DNA from: Asticcacaulis excentricus CB 48
GTDB taxonomy: Bacteria > Pseudomonadota > Alphaproteobacteria > Caulobacterales > Caulobacteraceae
Length of the DNA: 64,000 nucleotides
Assembly: GCF_000175215.2 (NCBI RefSeq)
Contig: NC_014816.1
Coordinates: forward strand, 865,001 to 929,000
Direction: 5' to 3'
Part shown: in pieces, positions 32,318-40,787 of the stretch
Position numbering within the stretch: position 1 is the stretch's first letter
How the letters are laid out: each line of letters opens with the position of its first letter
Program-made: the position numbers and the translations under genes
Notes under the pieces: generated by a model
What the model was told of the DNA's origin: nothing
Seen by the model: only the letters and a program-made list of their open reading frames with translations
Databases searched by the model: none

Positions 32318-33046
32318 TCAGAACGGCGAGAACTTTTCCATCAGGTTTTGGCTGACCGGGGCGGCCTGCATCCGGCTGACGTCGCCGCGCCCGCCGTAAG
32401 AGATGCGCGCTTCGGCCAGTTGCGTATGCTTGATGATATTGGCAGACGAAATGTCCTGTGGATTAACAATGCCGGAGACGATCAGTTCGCGCACTTCGCG
32501 GTTAGTACGCACTTCCTGAGAGCCCTGGATGATCAGATTTCCATTTGGCAGGACACCGGTGACGATGGCGGCGACGGTGAGCGAAATCTTTTCCGAGCGG
32601 TTGACGCTGCCGCTGCCCGAAAATTCGGCGGCTGTGTTGTTCGACAGGCCGGCCGAGGGGTTGTACTCACTGGGCAAAATCTTCCCTAAAGACGATTCCA
32701 GCCCGAACACGCTGGGCACCGAGCCCGTGTAGCTGCCGTCGCGTTTGCGCGAGGTGGTGTTCTGTGTCTGCGCCTTGTCGTCGATGTCGATGGTGACAGT
32801 GAGGATGTCGCCGACATGGCGGGCGCGCTGGTCCTTGAAAAAGGCCTTGGCTCCCGTGCGCCACAGCGAATTGGCAGAAGCCGAAGTCGAGGCGGGCGGC
32901 GCATAGACTTGTTGCTGCGGCACCAGTTGTGCCGGATAGCCCATCGGTTGCAGGGACGGGCCGTTGACGGCTTCGTTGACGCTGGCGCAGCCCGACAGGG
33001 CGGCGGCGGTCAGGGCAGCAACGGTGGCAAGAACGGGGAAACGCAT
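32318..33046 (-). CDS. flgH: Flagellar L-ring protein FlgH
   Basis: 242 residues. It forms the outer-membrane bushing of the flagellar rod. The N-terminus MRFPVLATVAALTAAALSGC ends in a lipobox (LSGC), so it is a lipoprotein as expected. Family blocks: SLWRTGAKAFFKDQRARHVGDILTV in two parts around residue 65, and LIIQGSQEVRTNREVRELIVSGIVNPQDISSANII near 175-205, the FlgH signature. Fourth gene of flgF-flgG-flgA-flgH, with 9 bp between flgA and flgH. Confidence 0.95.
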   Translation of the reverse strand: MRFPVLATVAALTAAALSGCASVNEAVNGPSLQPMGYPAQLVPQQQVYAPPASTSASANSLWRTGAKAFFKDQRARHVGDILTVTIDIDDKAQTQNTTSRKRDGSYTGSVPSVFGLESSLGKILPSEYNPSAGLSNNTAAEFSGSGSVNRSEKISLTVAAIVTGVLPNGNLIIQGSQEVRTNREVRELIVSGIVNPQDISSANIIKHTQLAEARISYGGRGDVSRMQAAPVSQNLMEKFSPF

Positions 33047-33055
33047 GGGTTTGCC

Positions 33056-33832
33056 TTAACGGGAGGAGTAGAGGGCGCGGTTGCGAAGGCTTTGGGCGGC
33101 TTCACCGACGGCGGCGCTGCCGGGGCCGGTGATAACGGCTTCAATCAGTTTTTTGGAAGCGGGGTTTTGCACCAGGATCAGGTCGCCGACCGCGCCGTCC
33201 TTTTGGGCCGGGCCGGTCATGGACAGGGTGACGCCGTTCATTTCAAAGGTCACCATGACCATTTCAGCGCGCCTGATGACCAGGGGCGCGGTCAGGTCGC
33301 CGGGGCGCACTACGCCGCCGTCGCGCACGGGCAAGCGCACCGTCTTGCCGATGGCGGCTTCGGGGTCGCTGACCAGGCTGCCGCCCGCCAGATGCGCCTG
33401 AACCGGTTGCCAGGCGATGTCCGCAGCGGCAATCACCTCACCGGCGCTCAGGCTACGGGTGAAGACCAGCACGTTCTTGGTGCGTCCGGCTTCGGCGCGG
33501 GCTTGCGTAGCCGAAATGCCATCTGCACCCGCGCTGACGATGATGCGGCGCAGGCCCTGCGGATTTGGCCACGACTGCCCGGCCTGACGCGCTTTGGCCT
33601 GAACTTGACCGGCATCGAGGACGGCGCTTTGGCCAACGCGCGTGCCGACCACCACATCCGAAGCAGCCCCCGCATTGTCGAACAGGTCGCCCAGCGTGAT
33701 GCGCCCGTCGCCGTCGGTGACCTGCGCCTTCAGCACGAGCGCCGTCTGTGCCTGTACGGGGGCAGCCATCATCCCAAGCAGGCTGAGGGCCCCGGCTCCG
33801 GTCAGCATAAGCATATAGATCGAACGGTGCAT
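33056..33832 (-). CDS. flgA: Flagellar P-ring assembly chaperone FlgA
   Basis: 258 residues with a Sec signal (LMLTGAGALSLLGMMAAPVQAQT). The SAF-like domain appears as VFTRSLSAGEVIAAADIAWQ near residue 140, followed by GKTVRLPVRDGGVVRPGDLT and the conserved end MTGPAQKDGAVGDLILVQNPASKKLIEAVI. FlgA assists FlgI ring formation in the periplasm. It sits between flgG and flgH, as in Caulobacter. Confidence 0.93.
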   Translation of the reverse strand: MHRSIYMLMLTGAGALSLLGMMAAPVQAQTALVLKAQVTDGDGRITLGDLFDNAGAASDVVVGTRVGQSAVLDAGQVQAKARQAGQSWPNPQGLRRIIVSAGADGISATQARAEAGRTKNVLVFTRSLSAGEVIAAADIAWQPVQAHLAGGSLVSDPEAAIGKTVRLPVRDGGVVRPGDLTAPLVIRRAEMVMVTFEMNGVTLSMTGPAQKDGAVGDLILVQNPASKKLIEAVITGPGSAAVGEAAQSLRNRALYSSR

Positions 33833-33843
33833 CAGCCGTGTCC

Positions 33844-34632
33844 TTAGTTACGCAGGCTGCTCGTTACCGACAACATTTCGTCGGCGGTTTTGATGATCTT
33901 CGAATTCATCTCGTAGGCGCGCTGGGCGACGATCAGCGAGGTGATTTCTGACACGGCATCGACGTTCGAGGCTTCGGTATAGCCCTGCATCAGAGTGCCG
34001 TAGCCGACATCGCCCGGCGTGCCGATGTTGGGCGCACCCGAAGCTCCCGACTGCAGATACAGGTTATCGCCAATGGCTTCGAGACCGGCTTCGTTGAAGA
34101 AACTGGCGACCTGAAGCTGACCGATGACGGTGGGGGCGGTGACACCATCCTGCGTGACCGACACCTGGCCGGTCTTGGAGATGGTGACTTCCTTGGTGTC
34201 CTGCGGAAAGGTGATCTGCGGCTGCACCAGATAACCATCGTCGGTAACGAGTTGCCCCTGATCATTGACAGCAAAATTGCCAGCGCGCGTATAGGCGGTT
34301 TCTCCCGACGGCATCAGCACCTGAAAATAGCCGCGACCATCGACCATGATGTCGTAAGGATTGTCGGTGCGGGTGGCAGAGCCCTGGGTCAAGATGCGAT
34401 AGACGCTGCCCGTCTTGACGCCGCCGCCGACCTGAATGCCGGTGGGGACGACCGTACCGGATTCGGAAGACTGCGCGCCCATGCGCTCGACATTCTGATA
34501 CAGAAGGTCCTGAAACTCGGCGCGCTGCTTCTTGAAGCCGACCGTGTTCATGTTGGCGATGTTGTGCGAGATAGTATCGACATTGAGCTGCTGAGCTGAC
34601 ATGCCGGTGGTGGCGGTTCTCAAAGCACGCAT
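33844..34632 (-). CDS. flgG: Flagellar distal rod protein FlgG
   Basis: 262 residues, the normal FlgG length. The start MRALRTATTGMSAQQLNVDT and NIANMNTVGFKKQRAEFQDL are the flagellar-rod N-terminal motif, residues 40-60 carry the FlgG-specific RMGAQSSESGTVVPTGIQVG insertion that stiffens the distal rod, and the C-terminus TEASNVDAVSEITSLIVAQR followed by AYEMNSKIIKTADEML is the shared rod/hook tail. Confidence 0.96.
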   Translation of the reverse strand: MRALRTATTGMSAQQLNVDTISHNIANMNTVGFKKQRAEFQDLLYQNVERMGAQSSESGTVVPTGIQVGGGVKTGSVYRILTQGSATRTDNPYDIMVDGRGYFQVLMPSGETAYTRAGNFAVNDQGQLVTDDGYLVQPQITFPQDTKEVTISKTGQVSVTQDGVTAPTVIGQLQVASFFNEAGLEAIGDNLYLQSGASGAPNIGTPGDVGYGTLMQGYTEASNVDAVSEITSLIVAQRAYEMNSKIIKTADEMLSVTSSLRN

Positions 34633-34644
34633 GGGTTATACTCC

Positions 34645-35394
34645 TTAAGCCGCCTTACCCAAGCGCTCGACAGCGCTGCGGTTCAGTTCGGCCTGTTGTT
34701 CGATAATCTTTGTCACCGAGGCGTAGGCGCGGTTGATTTCGACCAGACGCGTCACCTCGCTCAGGGCGTTGACGTTCGAGGTTTCGATCATGCCCTGCCG
34801 CAGGCGCGCATCGGGGGCCGGGTCGGGGGCGACATTGGTAGTGGCGCGGAAGCGGTTATCGCCCTGCTTTTCAAGGTCCGACAGGCTGGCGAAGCGCACC
34901 ACGCTGATGCGGCCAACGCGCACAATGCCGTCGGTGCTGCGTTGCGAGACTACGCCGTCAGCCGAGATCGACGGCGCGCCAAATTCCGGATTGAGGCGGA
35001 TTTCGCCGCCATCGCCCTGAACCGGCAGGCCATCGCCCGTGACCAGCACGCCCTGCGGCGACACGGTAAAGGCACCATCGCGTGTATAGAGTGGGCCGTT
35101 GGCACCGTTGATGACGAAAAATGCGCCTTCACCTTCGATGCCGACGTCGTAATCGCCGCCCGTCGTTGTAAGGGCCCCTTGCGAAAAGTCGCGGCCTACG
35201 CCCTTGTCATAGGCAAAATTGGCCGGGGCGCGGATCGGAAGATTATAGGCGGGGCGGCCCTCTTCGGGTTCGACCAGCAACTGCTCAAACTTGTAGCCAT
35301 TGGTATTCATATTGGCCAAATTGTTGGCCGTGACGTCCAGTTCGCGGCGCAAAACCAGCTGACGCGACAGGGCGACATAGCTCGCATTATCCAT
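34645..35394 (-). CDS. flgF: Flagellar proximal rod protein FlgF
   Basis: 249 residues. Rod-protein ends are present: MDNASYVALSRQLVLRRELD and NNLANMNTNGYKFEQLLVEP at the N-terminus, and QGMIETSNVNALSEVTRLVE with INRAYASVTKIIEQQ at the C-terminus. It is the first gene of the operon. The upstream sigma-54 promoter is about 47 bp before the ATG. Export is by the flagellar type III apparatus, so no signal peptide is expected or seen. Confidence 0.95.
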   Translation of the reverse strand: MDNASYVALSRQLVLRRELDVTANNLANMNTNGYKFEQLLVEPEEGRPAYNLPIRAPANFAYDKGVGRDFSQGALTTTGGDYDVGIEGEGAFFVINGANGPLYTRDGAFTVSPQGVLVTGDGLPVQGDGGEIRLNPEFGAPSISADGVVSQRSTDGIVRVGRISVVRFASLSDLEKQGDNRFRATTNVAPDPAPDARLRQGMIETSNVNALSEVTRLVEINRAYASVTKIIEQQAELNRSAVERLGKAA

Positions 35395-35440
35395 TGTCGG
35401 CCTCCTCCTGCGACGGCGCGTTAACCATGTTTCAGGAGAA

Positions 35441-35455
35441 GCAAGAGCCGTGCCA
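35441..35455 (-). promoter_or_regulatory. Sigma-54 promoter of flgF-flgG-flgA-flgH
   Basis: On the minus strand the bases read TGGCACGGCTCTTGC, an exact match to the sigma-54 consensus TGGCAC-N5-TTGC. Transcription would start near 35429-35430, giving a leader of about 35 nt before flgF. Caulobacter rod and ring operons are known sigma-54/FlbD targets, which fits. The rest of the 35,395-35,758 gap contains the FlbD-like site below and the leader of the ABC permease gene; no gene is seen in it. Confidence 0.9.
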
Positions 35456-35525
35456 GTAGGGCGAAAGAGTCAATGCTCTGAATCTGTTGGGAAAAATCCA
35501 AAGGCGGACGAACGCGTAAGTCTAA

Positions 35526-35542
35526 GGCGGCAAAAACTGCCC
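35526..35542 (-). promoter_or_regulatory. Candidate FlbD enhancer (ftr-like) site
   Basis: GGCGGCAAAAACTGCCC lies roughly 85-100 bp upstream of the sigma-54 promoter, a suitable enhancer distance. It contains the CGGCAAAA core that I associate with Caulobacter ftr elements and is partly palindromic (GGC/GCC ends). The assignment rests on memory of the ftr consensus and on position. Confidence 0.5.
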
Positions 35543-35758
35543 TGATGTTCCCCGCAACGGCGGCGGGCGCCGCGCCCTTTTGCTTTCGTTACGCGGAATT
35601 AATTGGACGTCTGAGATGAAACTAACGATGTTAGGGTCAAGAGGGCGGGGCGCGTCCGACACGGGTGTCGGAAAGGGCGGTCGTTTCTCATCTGTTTTTA
35701 GGGGCGTCAGGGGCGGAAACCATTCGTTCGCCTTCGCGCAGCCTGGGGAACCTTTTTT

Positions 35759-36889
35759 ATGTCTTTGGCTCTATCTACGCTTATCTATGAATGGCGGCGC
35801 TATATGGCCGCGGTCATAGCGCTGGCCGTGGCGGGTCTGCTGGTGTTGTCGCTGGTCGGCATGTTTATGGGGATCGGTAAGAACTTTACCGCTACCATCG
35901 ACCGCTCTCCAGCTGACCTCATGGTGCTGCCGCCCGATTCGCAAGGCTTTGGCTCAAGCCAGCCGCGCCGCAATATCCCGACCCTCTATCAGCACCCCGA
36001 AGTGGTAGAGGTCATGCCCTATACCCAGCGCTGGGCCATGTGGGCGAACTTTCCGTCGCCAGGGCAATCGGCCAAGCGCGACGGCGTTCAGGTGATCATC
36101 GTCGATCCCATCGAAGGGGCGGTGACCCTGCCGACCGACTTTCCCGAAGACGTCATTTTGGCGCTTCAGGAGCCCTATTCGGTAGTGGTCGATGCCACCT
36201 CTCTCGCCAAGCTAGGCGTCAAGGTCGGCGACAAGGCGCAGATGAACGGCCGCACCGTCAATGTGCGCGCCACCATCTCCAACTATCCCAGCCTGTTCAA
36301 CTCGATGGTGTTCATGTCGCGTCAGACGGCCAAGCTGTTGAGGCTATATGACGAAGGGCCGCGCGTCGGTTCTCTTCTGGTCAAGCTGCGTGATCCGTCG
36401 CGCGCCGCTATTGTCGCTCAGGACCTGAATAATATGAGCAACAAGCAGTTCCGCGCCTGGACCCGTGAGGACCTCGCCCGTGAAAATCAGGCGGAAATGT
36501 TCAAGGAATCCTTCATCGTCATCATGTTGGGCTTCATGCTGATTGTCGGTGTCTTCATTGGGGTGGTTATCACTTGGCAGACGCTTCAGGGGGCCATTCT
36601 GGCCAATATCAAGGAGTTCGCATCGCTGCGGGCGCTGGGCGTGTCGATGGGTAATCTCAACCTGATTATTATGGAGCTGAGCTTCTGGGTCGGTGTGGCC
36701 GGCCTGATGATGACGGGGATCTTGCTGGTGGGCGTCACCGCACTGGCCAATGCTGTGGGCCTGACCATGTTCTATCCCCTGTGGTCGATTATCACTATCG
36801 CCATCATGTTGCTGACGATCGCCGTCATTTCCGGCCTTCTGTCGCTTGGCGTGCTCAAAAAGAGCCAACCTGCGGATCTGCTGCGATGA
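35759..36889 (+). CDS. ABC exporter permease (FtsX/MacB/DevC type)
   Basis: 376 residues. One hydrophobic segment at the N-terminus (YMAAVIALAVAGLLVLSLVGMF), a periplasmic domain of about 220 residues, and three C-terminal segments (near 255, 305 and 345), the FtsX topology. The periplasmic part lacks obvious catalytic motifs. LRALGVSMGNLNLIIMELSFW near residue 290 is the ATPase-contacting region. DevC-like permeases work with an ATPase and a periplasmic adaptor, both encoded next. Stop and next start overlap as ATGA. Confidence 0.87.
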   Translation: MSLALSTLIYEWRRYMAAVIALAVAGLLVLSLVGMFMGIGKNFTATIDRSPADLMVLPPDSQGFGSSQPRRNIPTLYQHPEVVEVMPYTQRWAMWANFPSPGQSAKRDGVQVIIVDPIEGAVTLPTDFPEDVILALQEPYSVVVDATSLAKLGVKVGDKAQMNGRTVNVRATISNYPSLFNSMVFMSRQTAKLLRLYDEGPRVGSLLVKLRDPSRAAIVAQDLNNMSNKQFRAWTREDLARENQAEMFKESFIVIMLGFMLIVGVFIGVVITWQTLQGAILANIKEFASLRALGVSMGNLNLIIMELSFWVGVAGLMMTGILLVGVTALANAVGLTMFYPLWSIITIAIMLLTIAVISGLLSLGVLKKSQPADLLR

Positions 36890-37617
36890 CCGGAAAACTT
36901 GCTATAGAAGCCCAGGGGCTGTCCAAGAGCTATAAGATCGGCAAGATCAAGCAGCCGGTACTCAAGGGCGTCAACTTCACCGCCTATCATGGTCAGGTGA
37001 CCATGGTCATGGGGCCTTCGGGTTCAGGTAAATCGACACTGATCGCCGCTCTGTCCGGGCTGATGAAGCCCGATGAGGGCGAGGTGGTCGCTCTGGGGGA
37101 AAGTCTGTGGAAAAAGAAAAAGGCCAAGATCGACAAGTTCCGGCTCGACCATTGCGGCTTCATCTTTCAGGGCTTCAACCTCTTCCCGGCGCTCAATGCC
37201 ACTCAGCAGGTCGAGCAGGTGCTCAAATACTGCAAGGTTAAGAAGTCCGAAGCGCGCAGCCGTGCGGTTCAGGCCCTGACCGAAGTGGGGCTAGACAAGC
37301 GCCTGAAGCAGACGCCGTCGGCCCTGTCAGGAGGGGAAAAGCAGCGCGTGGCCATCGCGCGGGCCCTGTCCAAGAACCCGCAGCTTCTGTTTGCCGACGA
37401 ACCGACCTCGGCGCTGGACTCCGTGTCCGGGCAGGTGGTCATCAAGCTCCTCCACCGCGCGGCCAAGGAGCACGGAGCGGCGGTGATCGTTGTGACCCAC
37501 GACCCGCGCCTCGAAGCCTATGCCGACCGCATCATCCATATGGAAGACGGCGAAATCCTCAGCGACACCTTCGTCAACAGGCCTGAAGACGTCCCGCCTA
37601 CCGCCCCCCACGCCTGA
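36886..37617 (+). CDS. ABC exporter ATP-binding protein (DevA/MacB/LolD type)
   Basis: 243 residues. Walker A GPSGSGKST near residue 43, Q-loop FIFQGFNLFPALNATQQVEQ, signature ALSGGEKQRVAIARAL, Walker B LLFADEPTSALD and VVTHDPRLEAYADR with the switch His. The LSGGEKQR and FADEPT sequences are typical of the o228/MacB-LolD-DevA subfamily. A Lys-rich insertion (KKKKAKIDKFR) lies near residue 80. ATG 36886 overlaps the permease stop; adaptor gene follows after 17 bp. Confidence 0.9.
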   Translation: MTGKLAIEAQGLSKSYKIGKIKQPVLKGVNFTAYHGQVTMVMGPSGSGKSTLIAALSGLMKPDEGEVVALGESLWKKKKAKIDKFRLDHCGFIFQGFNLFPALNATQQVEQVLKYCKVKKSEARSRAVQALTEVGLDKRLKQTPSALSGGEKQRVAIARALSKNPQLLFADEPTSALDSVSGQVVIKLLHRAAKEHGAAVIVVTHDPRLEAYADRIIHMEDGEILSDTFVNRPEDVPPTAPHA

Positions 37618-37634
37618 TCAGAGAACGACACACC

Positions 37635-38654
37635 ATGCGCACCTCTTACACCCCTAACCCCGCCCGTAAACGCCCGTCAAAGGCGCTCCTCCTCCTGCTG
37701 GCCGCGCCGCTGGTCCTATGCCTGGGCGCCTGTAACCCGCCCGCGCCGGGTGGCAAGGACGCGAAGAAGGGCGAAGCCGCCGCGGCTAAGCCTATCGTTT
37801 CGCCCTATGCCGCCATCGCCAATGGCAAGGCCGATGTCGAAGGTGGTGTCATCGAAATAGCCGCCCGCCGCGCCGGGGTCGTACACGAAGTGCTGGTGCA
37901 GGAAGGCGACGACGTGAAGAAGGGCCAGGTGCTCGCCCGTCAGGAGGCCGACACGGCTCAACTGGCTGTGCAGCGCGCCCGAGCAAATGTGGTTGAGGCT
38001 CAGGCCTCCATGCGCCTGACAGAGGTCAATCTTGATACGGCCAAGCGCGAGTATGCCCGCTATCAGAAGTTGGCGGCGACCAATTTCGTCGCGGGTCAGA
38101 AGCTGGACGCGCAGGCGGACCTGATCCGTGAGGCTGAGGCGCGCCTGGCGGCGCAGCAGGCGTCGGTGCAGACGGCGCAGGCCGCGCTGGCGCAGGCTAA
38201 TTTCGACTTGGAGCAGACGTATGTGCGCGCCCCGATGGATGGCCGTATCATCCGTCGCTTTGCCAATCCGGGTTCGGGCACCTCGACCCTGAACGTTTCG
38301 ACCATGTTCCAGCTGGTCCCGGCGGCGGCAGAGCGTATTGTGCGCTCGGAAATTGTCGAAAGCTCTATCCCGGACGTCAAGCCGGGGCAGGAGGTCGAAA
38401 TCATCCCAGAAACCGATCAGACTAAGGTCTATGTCGGCACGGTGAAGCGTATGGCCGCCACCTTTGGTTCGCGTAAGCTCCTGTCCGACAGCGGTAACGA
38501 AGCTTCCGATGAGCGCGTCGTCGAAGTGGTGGTCACTGCGGACAATGCGCCGCTGCTTATCGGTCAGCGCGTGCTGGTCAAGTTCATGAAGCCGGGCGAA
38601 AAGGCGGGCATCAAGCGCACGCCGCCCGCGCCAGCGGCGCCTGAAAAGAAGTAA
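37635..38654 (+). CDS. Periplasmic adaptor (HlyD/MacA/DevB type) lipoprotein
   Basis: 339 residues. A basic start and hydrophobic core end in LGAC, a lipobox near residue 33, so this adaptor is lipid-anchored. Lipoyl-like halves (VHEVLVQEGDDVKKGQVLAR near 80 and YVRAPMDGRIIRRFANPGSG near 195) flank an alpha-hairpin of about 90 residues (VQRARANVVEAQASMRLTEV, then LREAEARLAAQQASVQTAQ-like ends). A membrane-proximal beta domain and a Pro/Lys-rich tail follow. It should link the permease to an outer-membrane TolC-like channel that is not in the window. Likely export of a lipid or small molecule. Confidence 0.88.
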   Translation: MRTSYTPNPARKRPSKALLLLLAAPLVLCLGACNPPAPGGKDAKKGEAAAAKPIVSPYAAIANGKADVEGGVIEIAARRAGVVHEVLVQEGDDVKKGQVLARQEADTAQLAVQRARANVVEAQASMRLTEVNLDTAKREYARYQKLAATNFVAGQKLDAQADLIREAEARLAAQQASVQTAQAALAQANFDLEQTYVRAPMDGRIIRRFANPGSGTSTLNVSTMFQLVPAAAERIVRSEIVESSIPDVKPGQEVEIIPETDQTKVYVGTVKRMAATFGSRKLLSDSGNEASDERVVEVVVTADNAPLLIGQRVLVKFMKPGEKAGIKRTPPAPAAPEKK

Positions 38655-38692
38655 GGCTGAAAGAAGCGCAAGGTTTTAAACATGAAGAAGAC

Positions 38693-38728
38693 CACAACCC
38701 TGGCCCATACGTGCCGGGGTTGTGCTTT
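38693..38728 (+). terminator. Terminator of the ABC exporter operon
   Basis: Arms CACAACCCTGGC (38693-38704) and GCCGGGGTTGTG (38713-38724), with one G-T pair and an 8-nt loop, followed by CTTTCT. The T-run is weak. Confidence 0.58.
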
Positions 38729-38834
38729 CTAACGGGTCTGAAATCAGCGCGCCTGCGCATTTGGCTAAGGCTGTCTTTACCCAATATGTTAACCTGCGTG
38801 CGTTATCTGGTGGGATAAAGAATGAGCCCGCCGG

Positions 38835-39941
38835 ATGAGCGTAAGCGTTACCCCCCTTGCCCCCAAGCCCAGAGCCGGGGGCGCCAGTCTCGATGTTCTG
38901 CGCTTTCTGGCGGCGGGCTTTATACTGCTGTTCCATTTCAGTGAGTCGGCCCCGCGCCCGTTGAGTGATCTGATCCCCGTCCTGCGGCAGGGCTGGCTAG
39001 CCACCGATTTCTTCCTCATGCTCTCGGGTTTTATCCTGATGCGCGCCTACGGGCCGGCACTGGCGCAACAGCGCTTCAGCCCGGTGAGCTTCGTCATCCG
39101 CCGAGTCCTGCGCCTGTGGCCGTCGCACATTGTGGCGCTCCTGCTGATGTTGCTGGTCGTCGGGCTGGCGACCCTACAGGGTCATCCGCCCGGCCACCCC
39201 GAAAAGTACACAGTCTGGGCCTTCTGGGAGCAACTGATCCTCGTGCACGGCTGGGGCCTCAGCGATACACCGGGCTGGAACGTGCCGACTTGGACCCTGT
39301 CGGCGCTGGTCGTCTGCTATGCCGTCTTCAGTCTTTGCGCCGGTTTTGTGTTTCGCTGGCGGCGCAGTGCCCTAATCACAGCACTGGTCGTGGTGCTGGC
39401 TCTCGCGCTTGCGGTTGCAGCCATAATCGGCCATCCTTTTGTCGATCTGCCGTTCCGTTTTGGCTTGGTACGCGCCTTGCCGTTGTTTTTTATCGGCGCG
39501 CTGATGGAGCGCCTCACGACCGGGCTTGCCGTATCCGACCGCGTCTATGCGGTTGGCATGACCCTAAGCGGCCTTATCGTTGTGGGTCTGGCCAGCTTGC
39601 CGCGGCATACCCTGTCCGACCTCATTATTCTAGGGACGCTTGCGGCAGCTTTGGTCCTGTCGGCGGGCATAAGTCTTCCCGAAACCCTCTTGACCCGGAG
39701 ACTGGGGCGCAGCGCCTACGCGCTGTTTCTTATCCATTCGGTCGTAGGGGGCATAGCCCTGGGGCTTGACGGGATGCTGGTGCACCGCTTTGCACTACCC
39801 GAGCCGCTGCACTGGCTGAGCTGGTGCATGTGTGTGGCGGCGGCGATCGCGTCGGCCTTCGTGTTCGAGGCGTGGGTCGATCGTCCGTTGAGCCGGTGGG
39901 TGACGGCGCGCCTGACCGGTGGCGTTAAGGCTGAAGCTTAA
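38835..39941 (+). CDS. Acyltransferase-3 family membrane protein (OafA-like)
   Basis: 368 residues with about ten hydrophobic segments. The family opening LDVLRFLAAGFILLFHFSES carries the conserved His of the acyl-transfer region; RQGWLATDFFLMLSGFILMR follows, then RRVLRLWPSHIVALLL with the conserved Arg-rich turn. Such proteins O-acetylate surface polysaccharides or other glycans. No C-terminal SGNH domain is present. Its coding end overlaps the nadC end by 4 bp on opposite strands. Confidence 0.87.
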   Translation: MSVSVTPLAPKPRAGGASLDVLRFLAAGFILLFHFSESAPRPLSDLIPVLRQGWLATDFFLMLSGFILMRAYGPALAQQRFSPVSFVIRRVLRLWPSHIVALLLMLLVVGLATLQGHPPGHPEKYTVWAFWEQLILVHGWGLSDTPGWNVPTWTLSALVVCYAVFSLCAGFVFRWRRSALITALVVVLALALAVAAIIGHPFVDLPFRFGLVRALPLFFIGALMERLTTGLAVSDRVYAVGMTLSGLIVVGLASLPRHTLSDLIILGTLAAALVLSAGISLPETLLTRRLGRSAYALFLIHSVVGGIALGLDGMLVHRFALPEPLHWLSWCMCVAAAIASAFVFEAWVDRPLSRWVTARLTGGVKAEA

Positions 39942-40786
39942 ACCGCGTCCAGCCCGATATCAAACACCGGGGCGGAGTGGGTGAGGGCCCCGACGCTGAT
40001 CACGTCCACGCCGGTTTCGGCAATGGCGCGCACCGTGTCGAGATTGACGCCTCCGGAGGCTTCGAGAAGGGTCGCACCCTTAACCAGCGCCACGGCCTCC
40101 CGCAGTTCCTCCAGATTGAAGTTATCAAGCATCACCACGTCTGGCCTGAATGGCAGGGCCTGTTTGAGCTGGGCCAGCGAATCGACCTCGACCTCAATCT
40201 TCATGGTGTGACCGGCCGAGGCCTTCGCCAATTCCAGCGCCTTTTCGACGCCGCCGCAGATGGCGATATGGTTGTCCTTGATCAGGATGGCGTCATCCAG
40301 GCCGTAGCGGTGGTTGTGGCCCCCGCCGCACTTGACGGCATGTTTTTGAAGGCCTCGCAGCAGAGGCAGGGTCTTGCGCGTGCAGGCGATGCGCGTCGGC
40401 AGGTCTTCGACCAGCCGCACATAGGTGTGCGTCAGCGTTGCCACGCCTGAAAGGTGCGACAACAGGTTTAGTGCCACGCGCTCGGCCGCCAGAATGGCGC
40501 GCGCATTGCCTTCGACGCGGGCGATCACGTCGCCGGCCACCACTTGGGCGGCGTCGGGCTTGACGACCTCAAATCGGATATGCGGGTCCATCAGGCTCAT
40601 GGCCAGTCGTGCGCAGTCGATGCCGGAAAGGATACCCGCTTCGCGGGCCTTGAACTGCGCCTTGAAGCGGGCGCGCGGCAGGATGACGGCGTCGGCGGTG
40701 ACGTCACCGGCCAGCCCCAGATCCTCGCGCAGGGCGTCGCGGACCACGGGCTCGATAAGCAGGTCAGGCAGTCCGGTGATATACAT
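39938..40786 (-). CDS. nadC: Nicotinate-nucleotide pyrophosphorylase (carboxylating)
   Basis: 282 residues. It converts quinolinate and PRPP to nicotinate mononucleotide, CO2 and pyrophosphate. Blocks: REDLGLAGDVTADAVI near residue 18, ERVALNLLSHLSGVATLT near 103, TRKTLPLLRGLQKHAVKCGGG in two parts near 136-156 and the KDNHI motif near 170 binding phosphates, and EASGGVNLDTVRAIAETGVD near 243. Last gene of nadA-orphan-nadB-nadC; it begins 1 bp after the nadB stop. Confidence 0.95.
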   Translation of the reverse strand: MYITGLPDLLIEPVVRDALREDLGLAGDVTADAVILPRARFKAQFKAREAGILSGIDCARLAMSLMDPHIRFEVVKPDAAQVVAGDVIARVEGNARAILAAERVALNLLSHLSGVATLTHTYVRLVEDLPTRIACTRKTLPLLRGLQKHAVKCGGGHNHRYGLDDAILIKDNHIAICGGVEKALELAKASAGHTMKIEVEVDSLAQLKQALPFRPDVVMLDNFNLEELREAVALVKGATLLEASGGVNLDTVRAIAETGVDVISVGALTHSAPVFDIGLDAV

Positions 40787-40787
40787 C

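Noticed and set aside
32816..33847. 343-residue + strand frame across flgH and flgA
   Set aside because: It is antisense to two convincing flagellar genes and is Gly/His-rich without motifs.
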